Of a stretch of DNA of 64,000 nucleotides, positions 27,254-36,673 are shown piece by piece (positions within the stretch are counted from its first letter, which is position 1; each line of letters opens with the position of its first letter). The notes below the pieces were generated by a model. It was not told the origin of the DNA. It ran no database searches and worked only from the letters and a program-made list of their open reading frames with translations. Source of the DNA: Enterobacter cloacae subsp. cloacae ATCC 13047 (GTDB lineage Bacteria > Pseudomonadota > Gammaproteobacteria > Enterobacterales > Enterobacteriaceae). The DNA is taken from NCBI RefSeq assembly GCF_000025565.1, contig NC_014121.1, positions 2,046,001 to 2,110,000 on the forward strand, written 5' to 3'. Position numbers and translations under genes: made by a program.

Positions 27254-28426
27254 TTAGCGTGGTTCAACCCGACACAGGGCCTGGGCACCTGCCCGTAACG
27301 TCGCCTCATCTTTGGCAAAAGAGAGACGAATCAATTTATTGTCCGTACCATCCGTATAGAAAGCGGACAGCGGAATGGTCGCGACACCGCACTCAACGAT
27401 CAGCCGTTTCACCATCTCGCTGTCGGGCTCGTCGCTGAATGGGCTGTAATCTGCCAGCAGGAAGAACGAGCCCGCGCTCGGCAGCAGTTTAAACGGCGAC
27501 TCAGCCAGCAGAGTTTGCAGCAGATCGCGCTTGCGCTGATAAAACGGCGCCAGCGACAGCCAGGTTTGCGGATCGGTCATATGTTCGGCAAACGCATGCT
27601 GCATTGGCGTATCGGCAGAAAACATCAAAAATTGATGCACTTTACAAATCTCTTCCATCAGTGCCGCCGGTGCAACACAGTACCCCACGCGCCATCCGGT
27701 AACGTGATAGGTTTTTCCGAAGGAAGAGATAATGACGCTACGCTCCGCCAGCTGCGGGTGTGTGGCCATACCGTGGTGCGGCTCATCGTCAAAAACGACG
27801 TGCTCATACACTTCGTCAGACAAAATAATGATATCGGTATTGCGCGTCACGGCCACCAGCTGCTGCAGGTCATTCGCGGAGAACACCTGCCCGCTTGGAT
27901 TATGTGGCGTGTTGATGATGATCATGCGCGTTTTGGGGGTGATGGCCGCGCGGACCTCATCCCAGTTCACGGCAAAATCCGGCACCGTGAGTTTGATGGC
28001 GACCGGGGTGGCGCCCTGAAGGCGAACAATCGGCGCGTAGCTATCAAATGACGGTTCGAAGTAGATCACCTCATCGCCCGGATGCACCAGCCCGCTGATG
28101 GCGGAATAGAGCCCCTGGCTGGCACTGGCGGTAACCAGCACCTCGCGCCCCGGGTCATACGTGGTGCCGTAAAGGGTGGCAATTTTCTCCGCGATACGCT
28201 CTTTCAAAGACTGCAGGCCGGTCATCGCGGCATACTGGTTATGCCCTGCCTCCATGGCGCGGGTAACGCCCGCAATCAGTTTCGGGTCGCAGGAAAAATT
28301 CGGTGCGCCCTGAGAAAGATTGATGGCGTTGTGCTGAGCAGAAAGCTGGCCGATTACGGTAAAAATGGTGGTACCCACATCCGGTAATTTGGAACGGGTT
28401 TGTACCGCGGTCTTCAGGGTCATCAT
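27254..28426 (-). CDS. YbdL-like PLP-dependent aminotransferase
   Basis: Class I/II aminotransferase of 390 residues resembling E. coli YbdL, a methionine aminotransferase. The PLP lysine lies in SSFGKTYHVTGWRVGYC (about residue 240) and the conserved NTPHNPSG, ILSDEVYEHVVF motifs are present. The substrate is inferred, not shown. The start ATGATG follows AAGGATAA. It is first in a two-gene unit with the amino-acid binding protein and divergent from a LysR regulator, so it may serve amino-acid uptake and transamination. Confidence 0.85.
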   Translation of the reverse strand: MMTLKTAVQTRSKLPDVGTTIFTVIGQLSAQHNAINLSQGAPNFSCDPKLIAGVTRAMEAGHNQYAAMTGLQSLKERIAEKIATLYGTTYDPGREVLVTASASQGLYSAISGLVHPGDEVIYFEPSFDSYAPIVRLQGATPVAIKLTVPDFAVNWDEVRAAITPKTRMIIINTPHNPSGQVFSANDLQQLVAVTRNTDIIILSDEVYEHVVFDDEPHHGMATHPQLAERSVIISSFGKTYHVTGWRVGYCVAPAALMEEICKVHQFLMFSADTPMQHAFAEHMTDPQTWLSLAPFYQRKRDLLQTLLAESPFKLLPSAGSFFLLADYSPFSDEPDSEMVKRLIVECGVATIPLSAFYTDGTDNKLIRLSFAKDEATLRAGAQALCRVEPR

Positions 28427-28536
28427 TTATCCTTCTCATGGGGATTGCATAACTATTCAAACAACAACGCCGTTGCCGGGACAATCGAATTGTTGTCATA
28501 ATAGCCATGAGAAAAATGCATAGCTGAGGTGTTTTT

Positions 28537-29379
28537 ATGTCGCGCCGTTCGCTCCCGCTCAATGCCATCGACGCCTTCCTGGTGACCGCGCGTCACCTGA
28601 ATCTCACCCATGCCGCCAGAGAGCTTTGTCTGACTCAAGGGGCCGTGAGCCGTAAAATCGCCGCTCTGGAAGCGTGGTTTGGCTTTCCGCTGTTTGAGCG
28701 CCACGCGCGCGGGTTGCGCCTCTCTTCCCAGGGTAGCGCCCTGCTGCCGGAGCTACAATCCGCTTTCGAACAGATGCTCAACGTGGCCGATCGGGCCCGG
28801 GCCCAGCATACGGTGATCCGGCTGAAAGCGCCCACCTGCGCCATGCGCTGGCTGGTGCCGCGCCTGCTGGAGGTAGAGCGCGAGCAACCCGATCTGCAAA
28901 TCGCGTTGACCACCACCACCGATCATAACGTCAACTTTAAAACCGAATCCTACGACGCCGCCATCGTGTTTGGCACGCACATGAGCGCGGGCGATCTGCT
29001 GTTCGAAGAGGCGTTAACTCCGGTGCTCAGCCCGCTGCGGGCGGGGGCCGGACTGGGTTCATTGACCTTTCTTCACCCGACACGGGATAAAACCGACTGG
29101 TCACTGTGGCTGGCGAAACAGGATGAGCCGGGCGTTGTTATGCACAAAAATCAACACTTCGACACGATGGATCTCGCCATTACGGCGGCCATTCAGGGGC
29201 TGGGCGTCGCCATCGCCGATGAAACGCTGGTGGAAGAGGACATCCGCGCAGGAAGGCTGGTGCGGCCTTTTGCGACCAGTATCAAAACCGGTGCGAGCTA
29301 CCGGCTGGTGCTGCGCGAAGCGCCAGGCACGGAAAACGGCCTGGCCGCGTTTCGCGCCTGTTTGCTTAATCGAGGTTAA
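28537..29379 (+). CDS. LysR-family regulator (GcvA-like)
   Basis: 280 residues. The N-terminal winged helix contains LNAIDAFLVTARHLNLTHAARELCLTQGAVSRKIAAL across its helices, typical of the GcvA group. The remainder is a type 2 periplasmic-binding-like effector domain. The start follows TGAGGTG. It is divergent from the aminotransferase/binding-protein pair across 110 bp, which is its likely target; its 3' end overlaps the convergent esterase gene by 14 bp. Confidence 0.85.
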   Translation: MSRRSLPLNAIDAFLVTARHLNLTHAARELCLTQGAVSRKIAALEAWFGFPLFERHARGLRLSSQGSALLPELQSAFEQMLNVADRARAQHTVIRLKAPTCAMRWLVPRLLEVEREQPDLQIALTTTTDHNVNFKTESYDAAIVFGTHMSAGDLLFEEALTPVLSPLRAGAGLGSLTFLHPTRDKTDWSLWLAKQDEPGVVMHKNQHFDTMDLAITAAIQGLGVAIADETLVEEDIRAGRLVRPFATSIKTGASYRLVLREAPGTENGLAAFRACLLNRG

Positions 29380-30871
29380 CGTGGTGCTTCATCACCCGTT
29401 TAAAGAGGCTCATGCGGGCGCGCATAAAGCGGTTTTCAAGCTTAAAACCTGCATGCTTATTCACACCAATGCGTAACAGGACGTCACGCCCTTTACGGCA
29501 GGCTGGCCAGTGCGTCGGCCCAGGCAGGCTGTCACGATGCCCCGCATCGCGGGCAAAACTCACCCAGTAGTCGGCCACGTGGGCGGCGAACTGTACATCA
29601 CGCGCGTTCACATACTGCCGTGAAGGTTCCACCTCTCCGAGCGTATCAAACACATACGGCACCTCGTTGCCGTGCCAGGCACCGTTGATATAGGTGGCGT
29701 GCTCCGCTTCGGCCACATAGTCAAACCAGTAGCGCCAGCACGGCGCGCCGACGCGCTGCTGGGCCTGCATCACCACATAGCCCATGGTGGTGAACGCCAT
29801 ATCCCGGCACACCTGCCTTCCCAGCTCTTCATCGCCTTTCACGCCCGGATAGAGCAGCTTGATCAGCCCCAGACCAAAGCGCCGCTCCCGGCGGAGCTTC
29901 TGAATTTGTCCGGCGAGATCGATGCCAAACACCGCCATTACGCTCGCCTCGTCGCTGTTGGAGCCAATCATGATGGGGACAGGCTGCTGACGGGCGGCAA
30001 AGAAGACATCCAGCATCGGCTCCGGCAGCACACAATCTCCGGCGACAGGGGCCGGGGCGATATTCAGTGGTGCCGTCAACGGCCAGAACGACTCAGGTGG
30101 AATAGCGCGCAGCTGCTCCGCTGTCGCGTTCTCCAGCCCAAAATGCGCGGCCAGCGCTTCCCCTTTTCGCAGGGCCTGCTCGCGCGGGGTATCCGGCAAG
30201 GTATAGCCACTTTGCACAATCGCTTTATGAAATAACCCTTTCGCCAGCGGCGAGGCCAGCAGCGACAACACGCTGCGTGCGCCAGCTGATTCACCAAACA
30301 GCGTGACGTTTTCGGGATTGCCGCCAAAGGCGGCGATATTGTCCCGCACCCATTCGAGGGCGGCGATCTGATCCAGCAGGGCAAAATTGTGCACCACGCG
30401 ATCTTCTTCCCCCTCCAGCGCAGGATGGGCGAAAAAGCCGAGATGACCAAGACGGTAATTGAGGGTGACGACCACCACGCCGCGTTCCGCCAGCGCCCTG
30501 CCGTTATAGGGCGGTAAGCCACCCGCGCCGAGCGTGAACCCACCACCGTGCAGCCAGACCATCACCGGCAGCGGCTCAACGCGGTCAACGGGCGACCACA
30601 CGTTAAGATAAAGACAATCCTCTGAAAACTGTCCGGGATCCCCGCCGCCCAGCTCCTGGCAATATTCGCTGCTTTGCCAGCTTGAGGCGGAAAACGCCGT
30701 TGCCGTGCGAACCCCCTCCCAGCGTTCGGGCGGTCGCGGTGAGCGCCAGCGCCAGTTGCCAACGGGCGGTGCGGCGTAGGGAATGCCGTACCACGCCTGA
30801 ACAGTATTATCCGTAAAACCAGCCAGTGCGCCGTAGCGCGTTTCAACCACAGGGGCGGAGGGATATTGCAT
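29366..30871 (-). CDS. Type B carboxylesterase (PnbA-like)
   Basis: Alpha/beta-hydrolase of 501 residues. The oxyanion-hole motif VMVWLHGGGFTLGAG (about 105-120), nucleophile elbow GESAGARSVL (Ser about 195) and the EDCLYLNVWSP signature are all present. The late GAWHGNEVPYVF supplies the catalytic His. No signal peptide is visible, so it is probably cytoplasmic. The substrate is unknown. It lies 42 bp downstream of ydcJ on the same strand and may be co-transcribed with it. Confidence 0.85.
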   Translation of the reverse strand: MQYPSAPVVETRYGALAGFTDNTVQAWYGIPYAAPPVGNWRWRSPRPPERWEGVRTATAFSASSWQSSEYCQELGGGDPGQFSEDCLYLNVWSPVDRVEPLPVMVWLHGGGFTLGAGGLPPYNGRALAERGVVVVTLNYRLGHLGFFAHPALEGEEDRVVHNFALLDQIAALEWVRDNIAAFGGNPENVTLFGESAGARSVLSLLASPLAKGLFHKAIVQSGYTLPDTPREQALRKGEALAAHFGLENATAEQLRAIPPESFWPLTAPLNIAPAPVAGDCVLPEPMLDVFFAARQQPVPIMIGSNSDEASVMAVFGIDLAGQIQKLRRERRFGLGLIKLLYPGVKGDEELGRQVCRDMAFTTMGYVVMQAQQRVGAPCWRYWFDYVAEAEHATYINGAWHGNEVPYVFDTLGEVEPSRQYVNARDVQFAAHVADYWVSFARDAGHRDSLPGPTHWPACRKGRDVLLRIGVNKHAGFKLENRFMRARMSLFKRVMKHHVNLD

Positions 30872-30913
30872 AACTACCTTCTTTTTCCATCACACCCCTG
30901 AAGAGTAACGATT

Positions 30914-32257
30914 TCAGAGCAAACCGCAACGCTGTTTGCTGCGGGTTTCCGCCTCCTCGTACAGTGCGAACTCGTCATAGACCGGGCAGCCCAGCGCCGC
31001 TTCGAAGGCATCCCGGCTAGCGTTACCGTGGCTGCGCGCCTGGGTTTCATTCCCGAGATTGGACTGGAAAATCCCTGCGGCGCTGACCGGCAGGAAATCT
31101 TCGTAGGTGATCGGCTGGGCAACCACCCACCCGCGTTCAATTAACGGCTGCGGATCGTCGCCCGGACGAAACGCATGACGATGCGCTTCACCCGCTGGCG
31201 TCAGGCGATAGCGGAAATACGCCAGCTCCTGTCGGCGCATCATCAGCTCGCTGTCCGGGAAGGCGCTGAACACTTCACGGAGATGAAGCTGATGGGTCAG
31301 GTTGTCTTTGCCGGTGCCGGACTCGGCGAGCAAACTGTCATAAAGCTCGCGACCTTTCGGCGTCAACGCCACCCCGCGCTGCTCAATTTCACCAAAGCGC
31401 GCGGTATGGGTGCCTTTATGTTCCCCGGCAAACAGCACCGGCTCTTCCAGCGCCTTGAAGCTGGTCTGACGCAATAACACCGGCACCTCGCGGCGCGGCG
31501 GCCCTTCAATCAGAATTTTGGGTTCAATGCCGTACTTCGGCATCAGCTCCTGCACCCGGTCAATATCCAGCGTGCGCGGCGTAAGGTGGTTGATGTGGCA
31601 TCCCGGGAAACAGACCACATCCGCAATCAGGCGATGCTCATTATGCAGCGCCAGATAGGTCTCCTGATCGACCTTCGCATGACGGTGCCAGCGGAAGGTT
31701 TCTAACGCTTCCTGAACAAACTCCCGCGCCTGCGCCTCTGTGAACGCCCCTTCTTTTTCATGCAGTTCGATGAGCGCCAGGCAGCGCGGCGTAAAGATGT
31801 TGCGGTGAGATAGGATCTCCGCCGCCCGCTCGCGCAGGGCAACGTTCTCAATCAACTCAAGGCGCAGCAGTGAGGTAAAGATACGAAACGGGTTACGGCA
31901 CAGCGCCGCATCATCCACCGGGCGAAATGCCGTCGAGTGAACCGGAACGCCCGCCTGAGAGAGATCATAGTAGCTGACCGGGTACATGCCCATGATGGCA
32001 AACATACGACGCAGGGTAGAAAGCTCTTTTGCGGTGCCCACGCGGATAGCCCCGTGACGCTCCACATTCAGGCGCGCCAGCTCATCTGCATTCGCCAGTT
32101 GTTCATGTAAGAGTGGATTGTTTTCCAGAACCGCCAGGTTTACGTCCGCGACCAGCTCAAGCAAGGTGCCGTACTGCGGAACTTCCTGCTGGTACATCGC
32201 CGACATAGCCTGCGAAAAATGTTCCCGAATATCATCAGCCGTGATGGTGTTCGCCAT
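30914..32257 (-). CDS. ydcJ: DUF1338 / 2-oxoadipate dioxygenase-type protein YdcJ
   Basis: 447 residues, the same length as E. coli YdcJ and highly similar throughout. The family (DUF1338) is related to HglS, an iron-dependent enzyme that decarboxylates and hydroxylates 2-oxoadipate to 2-hydroxyglutarate. Candidate metal-site segments include ERHGAIRVGT, CFPGCHINHLTPRTLD and QRGVALTPKGRELYD. Activity of the YdcJ branch is inferred. The start follows GGAGGCATGACACC. Confidence 0.88.
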   Translation of the reverse strand: MANTITADDIREHFSQAMSAMYQQEVPQYGTLLELVADVNLAVLENNPLLHEQLANADELARLNVERHGAIRVGTAKELSTLRRMFAIMGMYPVSYYDLSQAGVPVHSTAFRPVDDAALCRNPFRIFTSLLRLELIENVALRERAAEILSHRNIFTPRCLALIELHEKEGAFTEAQAREFVQEALETFRWHRHAKVDQETYLALHNEHRLIADVVCFPGCHINHLTPRTLDIDRVQELMPKYGIEPKILIEGPPRREVPVLLRQTSFKALEEPVLFAGEHKGTHTARFGEIEQRGVALTPKGRELYDSLLAESGTGKDNLTHQLHLREVFSAFPDSELMMRRQELAYFRYRLTPAGEAHRHAFRPGDDPQPLIERGWVVAQPITYEDFLPVSAAGIFQSNLGNETQARSHGNASRDAFEAALGCPVYDEFALYEEAETRSKQRCGLL

Positions 32258-32785
32258 GGTGTCATGCCTCCAGTGAATATTACCTGGAGTGTAGAGAAAC
32301 CCGTTCCTTCCGGGGGGAAGAATTTACGATTTGTGATCTTACGACGACAGTGGTCAAACCGTGTGCTGCCCGAACCTGTCAGGGCCGTACCTGGCCCCCT
32401 TCCTTTCCCCCCGGCCCGTCGTCCAGGAGTTTCCTTATAATTAATGATTATTCTGTTTTCTAGCTATAAAGGAGTAATTTTGGAGGCCATCCCGGCTAAA
32501 AATTGAACGAAATTGTGGCGCTACAATTTTTATCCTCACCTTTCAGGTTTTTAGCGGCAACTTAGGATTAATCCGAGCATTTTTTTACAAGTCCTTCCCA
32601 CTCATCCATATTTTTTCGCCAAACGAAGCGTAAACCCACCAATATTTTTAAATAACGCAACCGTGAATGGCGAAACGCATTTGACGCATGCCGCACAGCG
32701 TCTAAAGTTATTACTCGAACGACGAGTGATACGGAATATTTCTGTATCGTACTGACATAACCAATATATGACTATGAGGTTTAAT
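32258..32785. promoter_or_regulatory. 528-bp intergenic region with paired inverted repeats before yciG
   Basis: No gene is supported here. Two inverted repeats lie close together upstream of yciG: ACTCG-AACGA-CGAGT (32713-32727) and the near-perfect ATACGGAATATTTCTGTAT (32730-32748). These are candidate operators or promoter elements. A further hairpin, AAATTGT/ACAATTT followed by TTTA (32510-32533), could end a short RNA or transcript. Confidence 0.45.
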
Positions 32786-32971
32786 ATGGCAGAGCATCGT
32801 GGTGGTTCCGGTAATTTCGCTGAAGACCGTGAAAAAGCATCAGAAGCTGGACGTAAAGGCGGCCAGCACAGCGGCGGTAATTTCAAAAACGATCCGCAAC
32901 GCGCATCTGAAGCAGGTAAGAAAGGGGGTCAGAATAGTCACGGCGGAGGCCGTAAATCTGATAACTCCTGA
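32786..32971 (+). CDS. yciG: KGG-repeat stress protein YciG
   Basis: Small hydrophilic protein of 61 residues with two KGG repeats (KASEAGRKGGQHSGG and RASEAGKKGGQNSHGG), almost identical to E. coli YciG. Members resemble conidiation/LEA-type stress proteins; yciG supports motility and is RpoS-controlled in E. coli and Salmonella. The start at 32786 follows TGAGGTTTAAT. It is the first gene of the stress cluster. Confidence 0.92.
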   Translation: MAEHRGGSGNFAEDREKASEAGRKGGQHSGGNFKNDPQRASEAGKKGGQNSHGGGRKSDNS

Positions 32972-33060
32972 TTTTATTAAGCTGTCTCAGTAATACCAGA
33001 GAGCATGCTGCGGGCCGAAAGGCTCGCAGTTCCCTTAACGTTTTAACCGGAGCAAAATAT

Positions 33061-33555
33061 ATGAATATGAAAAGTATCGAGGATGTTTTTATTCATCTAC
33101 TGTCCGATACCTACAGCGCGGAAAAACAGCTTACCCGAGCCCTGAGCAAACTCGCCCGTGCCGCCTCCAGTGAAAAGCTCAGCGCGGCCTTCACCGCCCA
33201 CCTTGAGGAGACGCAGGGTCAGATTGAGCGTATCGATCAGATTATCGAACAGGAAGACGGTATTAAGCTTAAGCGAATGAAATGTGTGGCAATGGAAGGT
33301 TTAATTGAAGAGGCCAATGAGGTCATCGAAAGCACAGAAAAGAATGAAGTCCGTGATGCTGCATTAATTGCTGCAGCGCAAAAAGTGGAACATTACGAAA
33401 TTGCCAGTTACGGTACCCTTGCCACATTAGCAGAACAACTTGGCTATAAAAAAGCCGTTAAACTTCTTGCCGAAACACTGGAAGAAGAAAAAGAAACCGA
33501 TCTTAAACTCACCGACCTGGCCGTAGGAAATATTAACCATAAAGCGCAAAAATGA
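33061..33555 (+). CDS. yciF: Ferritin-like DUF892 protein YciF
   Basis: 164 residues, nearly identical to E. coli YciF, a dimeric ferritin-like four-helix protein. The glutamate-rich helices (EETQGQIERIDQIIEQE, VEHYEIASYGTLATLAEQLG) could bind a metal pair. Its role is in stress, but the chemistry is unproven. It lies 89 bp after yciG with a GGAGCAAAATAT ribosome site. Confidence 0.92.
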   Translation: MNMKSIEDVFIHLLSDTYSAEKQLTRALSKLARAASSEKLSAAFTAHLEETQGQIERIDQIIEQEDGIKLKRMKCVAMEGLIEEANEVIESTEKNEVRDAALIAAAQKVEHYEIASYGTLATLAEQLGYKKAVKLLAETLEEEKETDLKLTDLAVGNINHKAQK

Positions 33556-33578
33556 CGCTATAACACAGGTTAAATATA

Positions 33579-33782
33579 ATGAGCATCAGTCCCAGGACAA
33601 TTAAACGGTGCCATTTAACGGCAGCTATAATATGGTTCATTCTTGCTATCCCTTCCGTAATATGGTGGAAGAATAGCGTACTATGGGTCATTATCATCAG
33701 TATTTACGCCAATATTGTCGGCCATTTATCTGGCTACAGTGCCGCACGTGCCGATCAGGCTGCTGAAAGTGAGACCAAATAA
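33579..33782 (+). CDS. Small two-helix membrane protein, function unknown
   Basis: 67 residues with two hydrophobic segments (AAIIWFILAIPSVIWW and VLWVIIISIYANIVGHLSGY), a charged N-terminus and an acidic tail. It has an AGGTTAAATATA ribosome site and sits 23 bp after yciF and 25 bp before yciE, so it is clearly part of the operon. I do not recall a gene at this place in the E. coli yciGFE operon. Confidence 0.75.
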   Translation: MSISPRTIKRCHLTAAIIWFILAIPSVIWWKNSVLWVIIISIYANIVGHLSGYSAARADQAAESETK

Positions 33783-33807
33783 GCGAACCTATAATGAGGA
33801 ACGAAAT

Positions 33808-34314
33808 ATGAATCACGTAGAACACTACCATGACTGGCTACGCGATGCCCATGCAATGGAAAAGCAAGCCGAATCAATGCTGGAATCGATGGCCAGCCGT
33901 ATTGAAAATTATCCTGATGTTCGCGCCCGTATTGAGCAGCACCTTAATGAGACAAAACGGCAAATCACATTGCTGGAGGAAATCCTCGATCGTAATGATA
34001 TTTCTCGTTCGGTTTTAAAAGACTCGATGAGCAAAATGGCTGCGCTCGGCCAGTCCATCGGCGGCATGTTCCCGTCCGATGAGATTGTTAAAGGCTCCAT
34101 CAGCGGCTATGTTTTCGAACAGTTCGAAATTGCCTGCTACACCTCCCTGCTGGCCGCGGCCAAAAAAGCGGGCGACACCGCCTCTGTACCCGCCATTGAA
34201 ACCATTCTCGCCGAAGAGCGCGAGATGGCCGACTGGCTGATTCGTCATATTCCGCAAACGACGGAACAGTTCCTGCTGCGTTCTGATGCATCAGGTGTCG
34301 AAGCGAAAAAATAA
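33808..34314 (+). CDS. yciE: Ferritin-like DUF892 protein YciE
   Basis: 168 residues, closely matching E. coli YciE (HDWLRDAHAMEKQAESMLES, FPSDEIVKGSISGYVFEQFE). It is a second DUF892 four-helix ferritin-like protein and a likely partner of YciF in stress. The start at 33808 follows TGAGGAACGAAAT; the longer frame upstream overlaps the small membrane gene and is not needed. katN follows 15 bp later. Confidence 0.92.
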   Translation: MNHVEHYHDWLRDAHAMEKQAESMLESMASRIENYPDVRARIEQHLNETKRQITLLEEILDRNDISRSVLKDSMSKMAALGQSIGGMFPSDEIVKGSISGYVFEQFEIACYTSLLAAAKKAGDTASVPAIETILAEEREMADWLIRHIPQTTEQFLLRSDASGVEAKK

Positions 34315-34329
34315 ACCACAGGAGAGTGT

Positions 34330-35202
34330 ATGTTTCGACACATCAAACAGCTGCAATACACGGTTCGCGTTGCTGAACCGAATCCCGGCCTCGCCAATCT
34401 TCTGCTGGAACAATTTGGCGGGCCGCAGGGTGAACTGGCGGCCGCCTGCCGCTACTTCACCCAGGGCCTGAGTGATGACGATCCTGGCCGTAAAGATATG
34501 CTGATGGATATCGCGACCGAAGAGTTGAGCCACCTCGAAATCATCGGGACGCTGGTCGGCATGCTGAATAAAGGGGCCAAAGGCGCGCTGGCGGAAGGGG
34601 TAGAGAACGAAGCCGAGCTGTACCGGTCCATGACCGAAAACGGCAACGACAGCCATATCACCTCCCTGCTCTACGGCGGCGGTACCCCGCTCACTAACTC
34701 CGCGGGTGTGCCCTGGACGGCGGCCTATGTTGATACCATTGGTGAACCTACGGCGGATCTGCGCTCGAACGTGGCCGCAGAGGCGCGGGCAAAAATCATC
34801 TATGAGCGTCTGATCAACGTGACAGACGATCCCGGGGTGAAAGATGCACTGGCGTTTCTGATGACGCGAGAGGCGGCGCACCAGCTCTCCTTCGAGAAGG
34901 CGCTTCAGTCTATTCGCAATAATTTCCCGCCGGGGAAATTGCCGCCAATCGAGGAATTCACCAACAAGTACTACAATATGTCTGAAGGTGACGAGGTCCG
35001 CGGAAGCTGGAACAGCGATAAGCATTTCGACTACGTTGAGGCCCCCCAACCTGCGGTTGACGGTGGAGACGGGAGTGCAAGCGTGACGCTCTCGACCGAA
35101 CAGGCTACGCTCGTCAAGGCGATGTCTGCTCGCACAAAATCCGATCCGAACGCCGACCCGTTAACAGGTGCCGAGCTAGGCGCCGGTAAGAAAAAACCGT
35201 AA
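34330..35202 (+). CDS. katN: Manganese catalase KatN
   Basis: Non-haem dimanganese catalase of 290 residues that breaks down hydrogen peroxide in the cytoplasm. Ligand-bearing helices are visible: QGELAAACRYFTQG, ATEELSHLEIIGTL and, further on, AEARAKIIYERL and TREAAHQLSFEKAL, giving the Glu/His set of the family. Salmonella has the same yciGFE-katN arrangement under RpoS control. Strong AGGAGAGTGT ribosome site. Confidence 0.92.
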   Translation: MFRHIKQLQYTVRVAEPNPGLANLLLEQFGGPQGELAAACRYFTQGLSDDDPGRKDMLMDIATEELSHLEIIGTLVGMLNKGAKGALAEGVENEAELYRSMTENGNDSHITSLLYGGGTPLTNSAGVPWTAAYVDTIGEPTADLRSNVAAEARAKIIYERLINVTDDPGVKDALAFLMTREAAHQLSFEKALQSIRNNFPPGKLPPIEEFTNKYYNMSEGDEVRGSWNSDKHFDYVEAPQPAVDGGDGSASVTLSTEQATLVKAMSARTKSDPNADPLTGAELGAGKKKP

Positions 35203-35211
35203 CCGGTTTTG

Positions 35212-35233
35212 CCAGGCAGCTCCCGCTGCCTGG
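35212..35233 (+). terminator. Hairpin between katN and cioA
   Basis: The perfect 9-bp stem CCAGGCAGC/GCTGCCTGG has a 4-base loop and begins 10 bases past the katN stop. Only a weak T-rich stretch follows, so it may be an attenuator or an mRNA-stability element rather than a full stop for the cluster. Confidence 0.5.
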
Positions 35234-35269
35234 TAATTCTCGTGCCCCATCGTTCCAGAGGTACGGACC

Positions 35270-36673
35270 ATGTTCGAACTCGACGCGTTTCATCTTGCGA
35301 GAATTCAGTTCGCTTTTACCGTCTCGTTTCATATTCTCTTCCCGGCGATCACCATCGGGCTTGCCAGCTATCTGGTGGTGCTCGAAGGGATGTGGCTGCG
35401 TACCAAAAACGACGTCTGGCGCTCCCTGTACCATTTCTGGCTCAAAATATTTGCCGTCAACTTTGGTATGGGCGTTGTGTCCGGGCTGGTCATGGCCTAT
35501 CAGTTCGGCACCAACTGGAGCGGGTTCTCTCAGTTTGCAGGCAGCATCACCGGGCCATTGCTGACCTACGAGGTATTAACCGCTTTCTTCCTGGAGGCCG
35601 GTTTTCTCGGCGTAATGCTGTTCGGCTGGAACAAGGTTGGACCGGGACTGCACTTCTTCGCAACCTGCATGGTGGCGCTGGGTACGCTAATGTCCACCTT
35701 CTGGATCCTCGCCTCTAACAGCTGGATGCACACTCCGCAGGGCTTCACCATTGAGAACGGTCAGGTGATCCCTGAAGACTGGCTGGCCGTCATCTTCAAC
35801 CCCTCTTTCCCGTACCGACTGATTCACATGTCCATTGCCGCGTTCCTGTGCAGCGCACTGTTTGTGGGCGCGTCGGGAGCCTGGCACCTGCTGCGCGGCA
35901 ACGACACGCCCGCCATTCGCAAAATGTTCTCGATGGCTATGTGGATGGCCCTGCTGGTCGCCCCCATTCAGGCCGTAGTCGGGGATATGCATGGCCTGAA
36001 CACGCTTGAACATCAGCCTGCCAAAATCGCCGCCATCGAGGGGCACTGGGAAAATCCGCCAGGGGAAGCCACCCCGCTGCTGCTGTTTGGTCTGCCGGAT
36101 ATGGAAGAGGAGCGCACCAAATACGGGCTTGAGATCCCGGCCCTCGGCAGCCTGATCCTCACCCACAGTCTGGATAAACAGGTCCCCGCGCTGAAAGATT
36201 TCCCGAAAGAAGATCGCCCGAACTCCACCATCGTCTTCTGGTCGTTCCGCATCATGGTTGGCATGGGGCTGTTGATGATCGCCCTCGGCGTCCTGAGCCT
36301 GTGGCTACGCTATCGCCACCGGCTGTATCACTCGCGCCCGTTCCACTGGTTTGCCCTCTGTATGGGGCCAGCCGGTCTGCTGGCGCTGCTCGCTGGCTGG
36401 GTGACCACCGAAGTGGGTCGCCAGCCGTGGGTGGTCTACGGTTATCTGCGCACCATCGACGCGGTCTCTCTGCATAGCACGCTGCAGATGAGCATCAGCC
36501 TGCTGGCCTTCATCGTCGTTTATTGCTCGGTGTTTGGCGTGGGCTATGTCTACCTTGTGCGTCTGATTAAGAAAGGACCACAGCCGGTGGACACGCTAAC
36601 CTCGAACACCTCGGGCACTCCCGCCCGTCCGCTGTCTGCCGCTGAGTCTGTTCCGGAAGAGGAGAGAATCTGA
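35270..36673 (+). CDS. cioA: Cyanide-insensitive cytochrome bd-type ubiquinol oxidase subunit I (CioA)
   Basis: Subunit I of a bd-family quinol oxidase, 467 residues, carrying the haems. Haem-ligand region FAFTVSFHILFPAITIG, RLIHMSIAAF and the conserved GRQPWVVYGYLRT are visible. The quinol (Q) loop is short, as in the CioA type rather than long-loop CydA. It reduces oxygen to water in the inner membrane and tolerates cyanide or other respiratory inhibitors. It overlaps cioB by one base (TGATG). Confidence 0.9.
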   Translation: MFELDAFHLARIQFAFTVSFHILFPAITIGLASYLVVLEGMWLRTKNDVWRSLYHFWLKIFAVNFGMGVVSGLVMAYQFGTNWSGFSQFAGSITGPLLTYEVLTAFFLEAGFLGVMLFGWNKVGPGLHFFATCMVALGTLMSTFWILASNSWMHTPQGFTIENGQVIPEDWLAVIFNPSFPYRLIHMSIAAFLCSALFVGASGAWHLLRGNDTPAIRKMFSMAMWMALLVAPIQAVVGDMHGLNTLEHQPAKIAAIEGHWENPPGEATPLLLFGLPDMEEERTKYGLEIPALGSLILTHSLDKQVPALKDFPKEDRPNSTIVFWSFRIMVGMGLLMIALGVLSLWLRYRHRLYHSRPFHWFALCMGPAGLLALLAGWVTTEVGRQPWVVYGYLRTIDAVSLHSTLQMSISLLAFIVVYCSVFGVGYVYLVRLIKKGPQPVDTLTSNTSGTPARPLSAAESVPEEERI

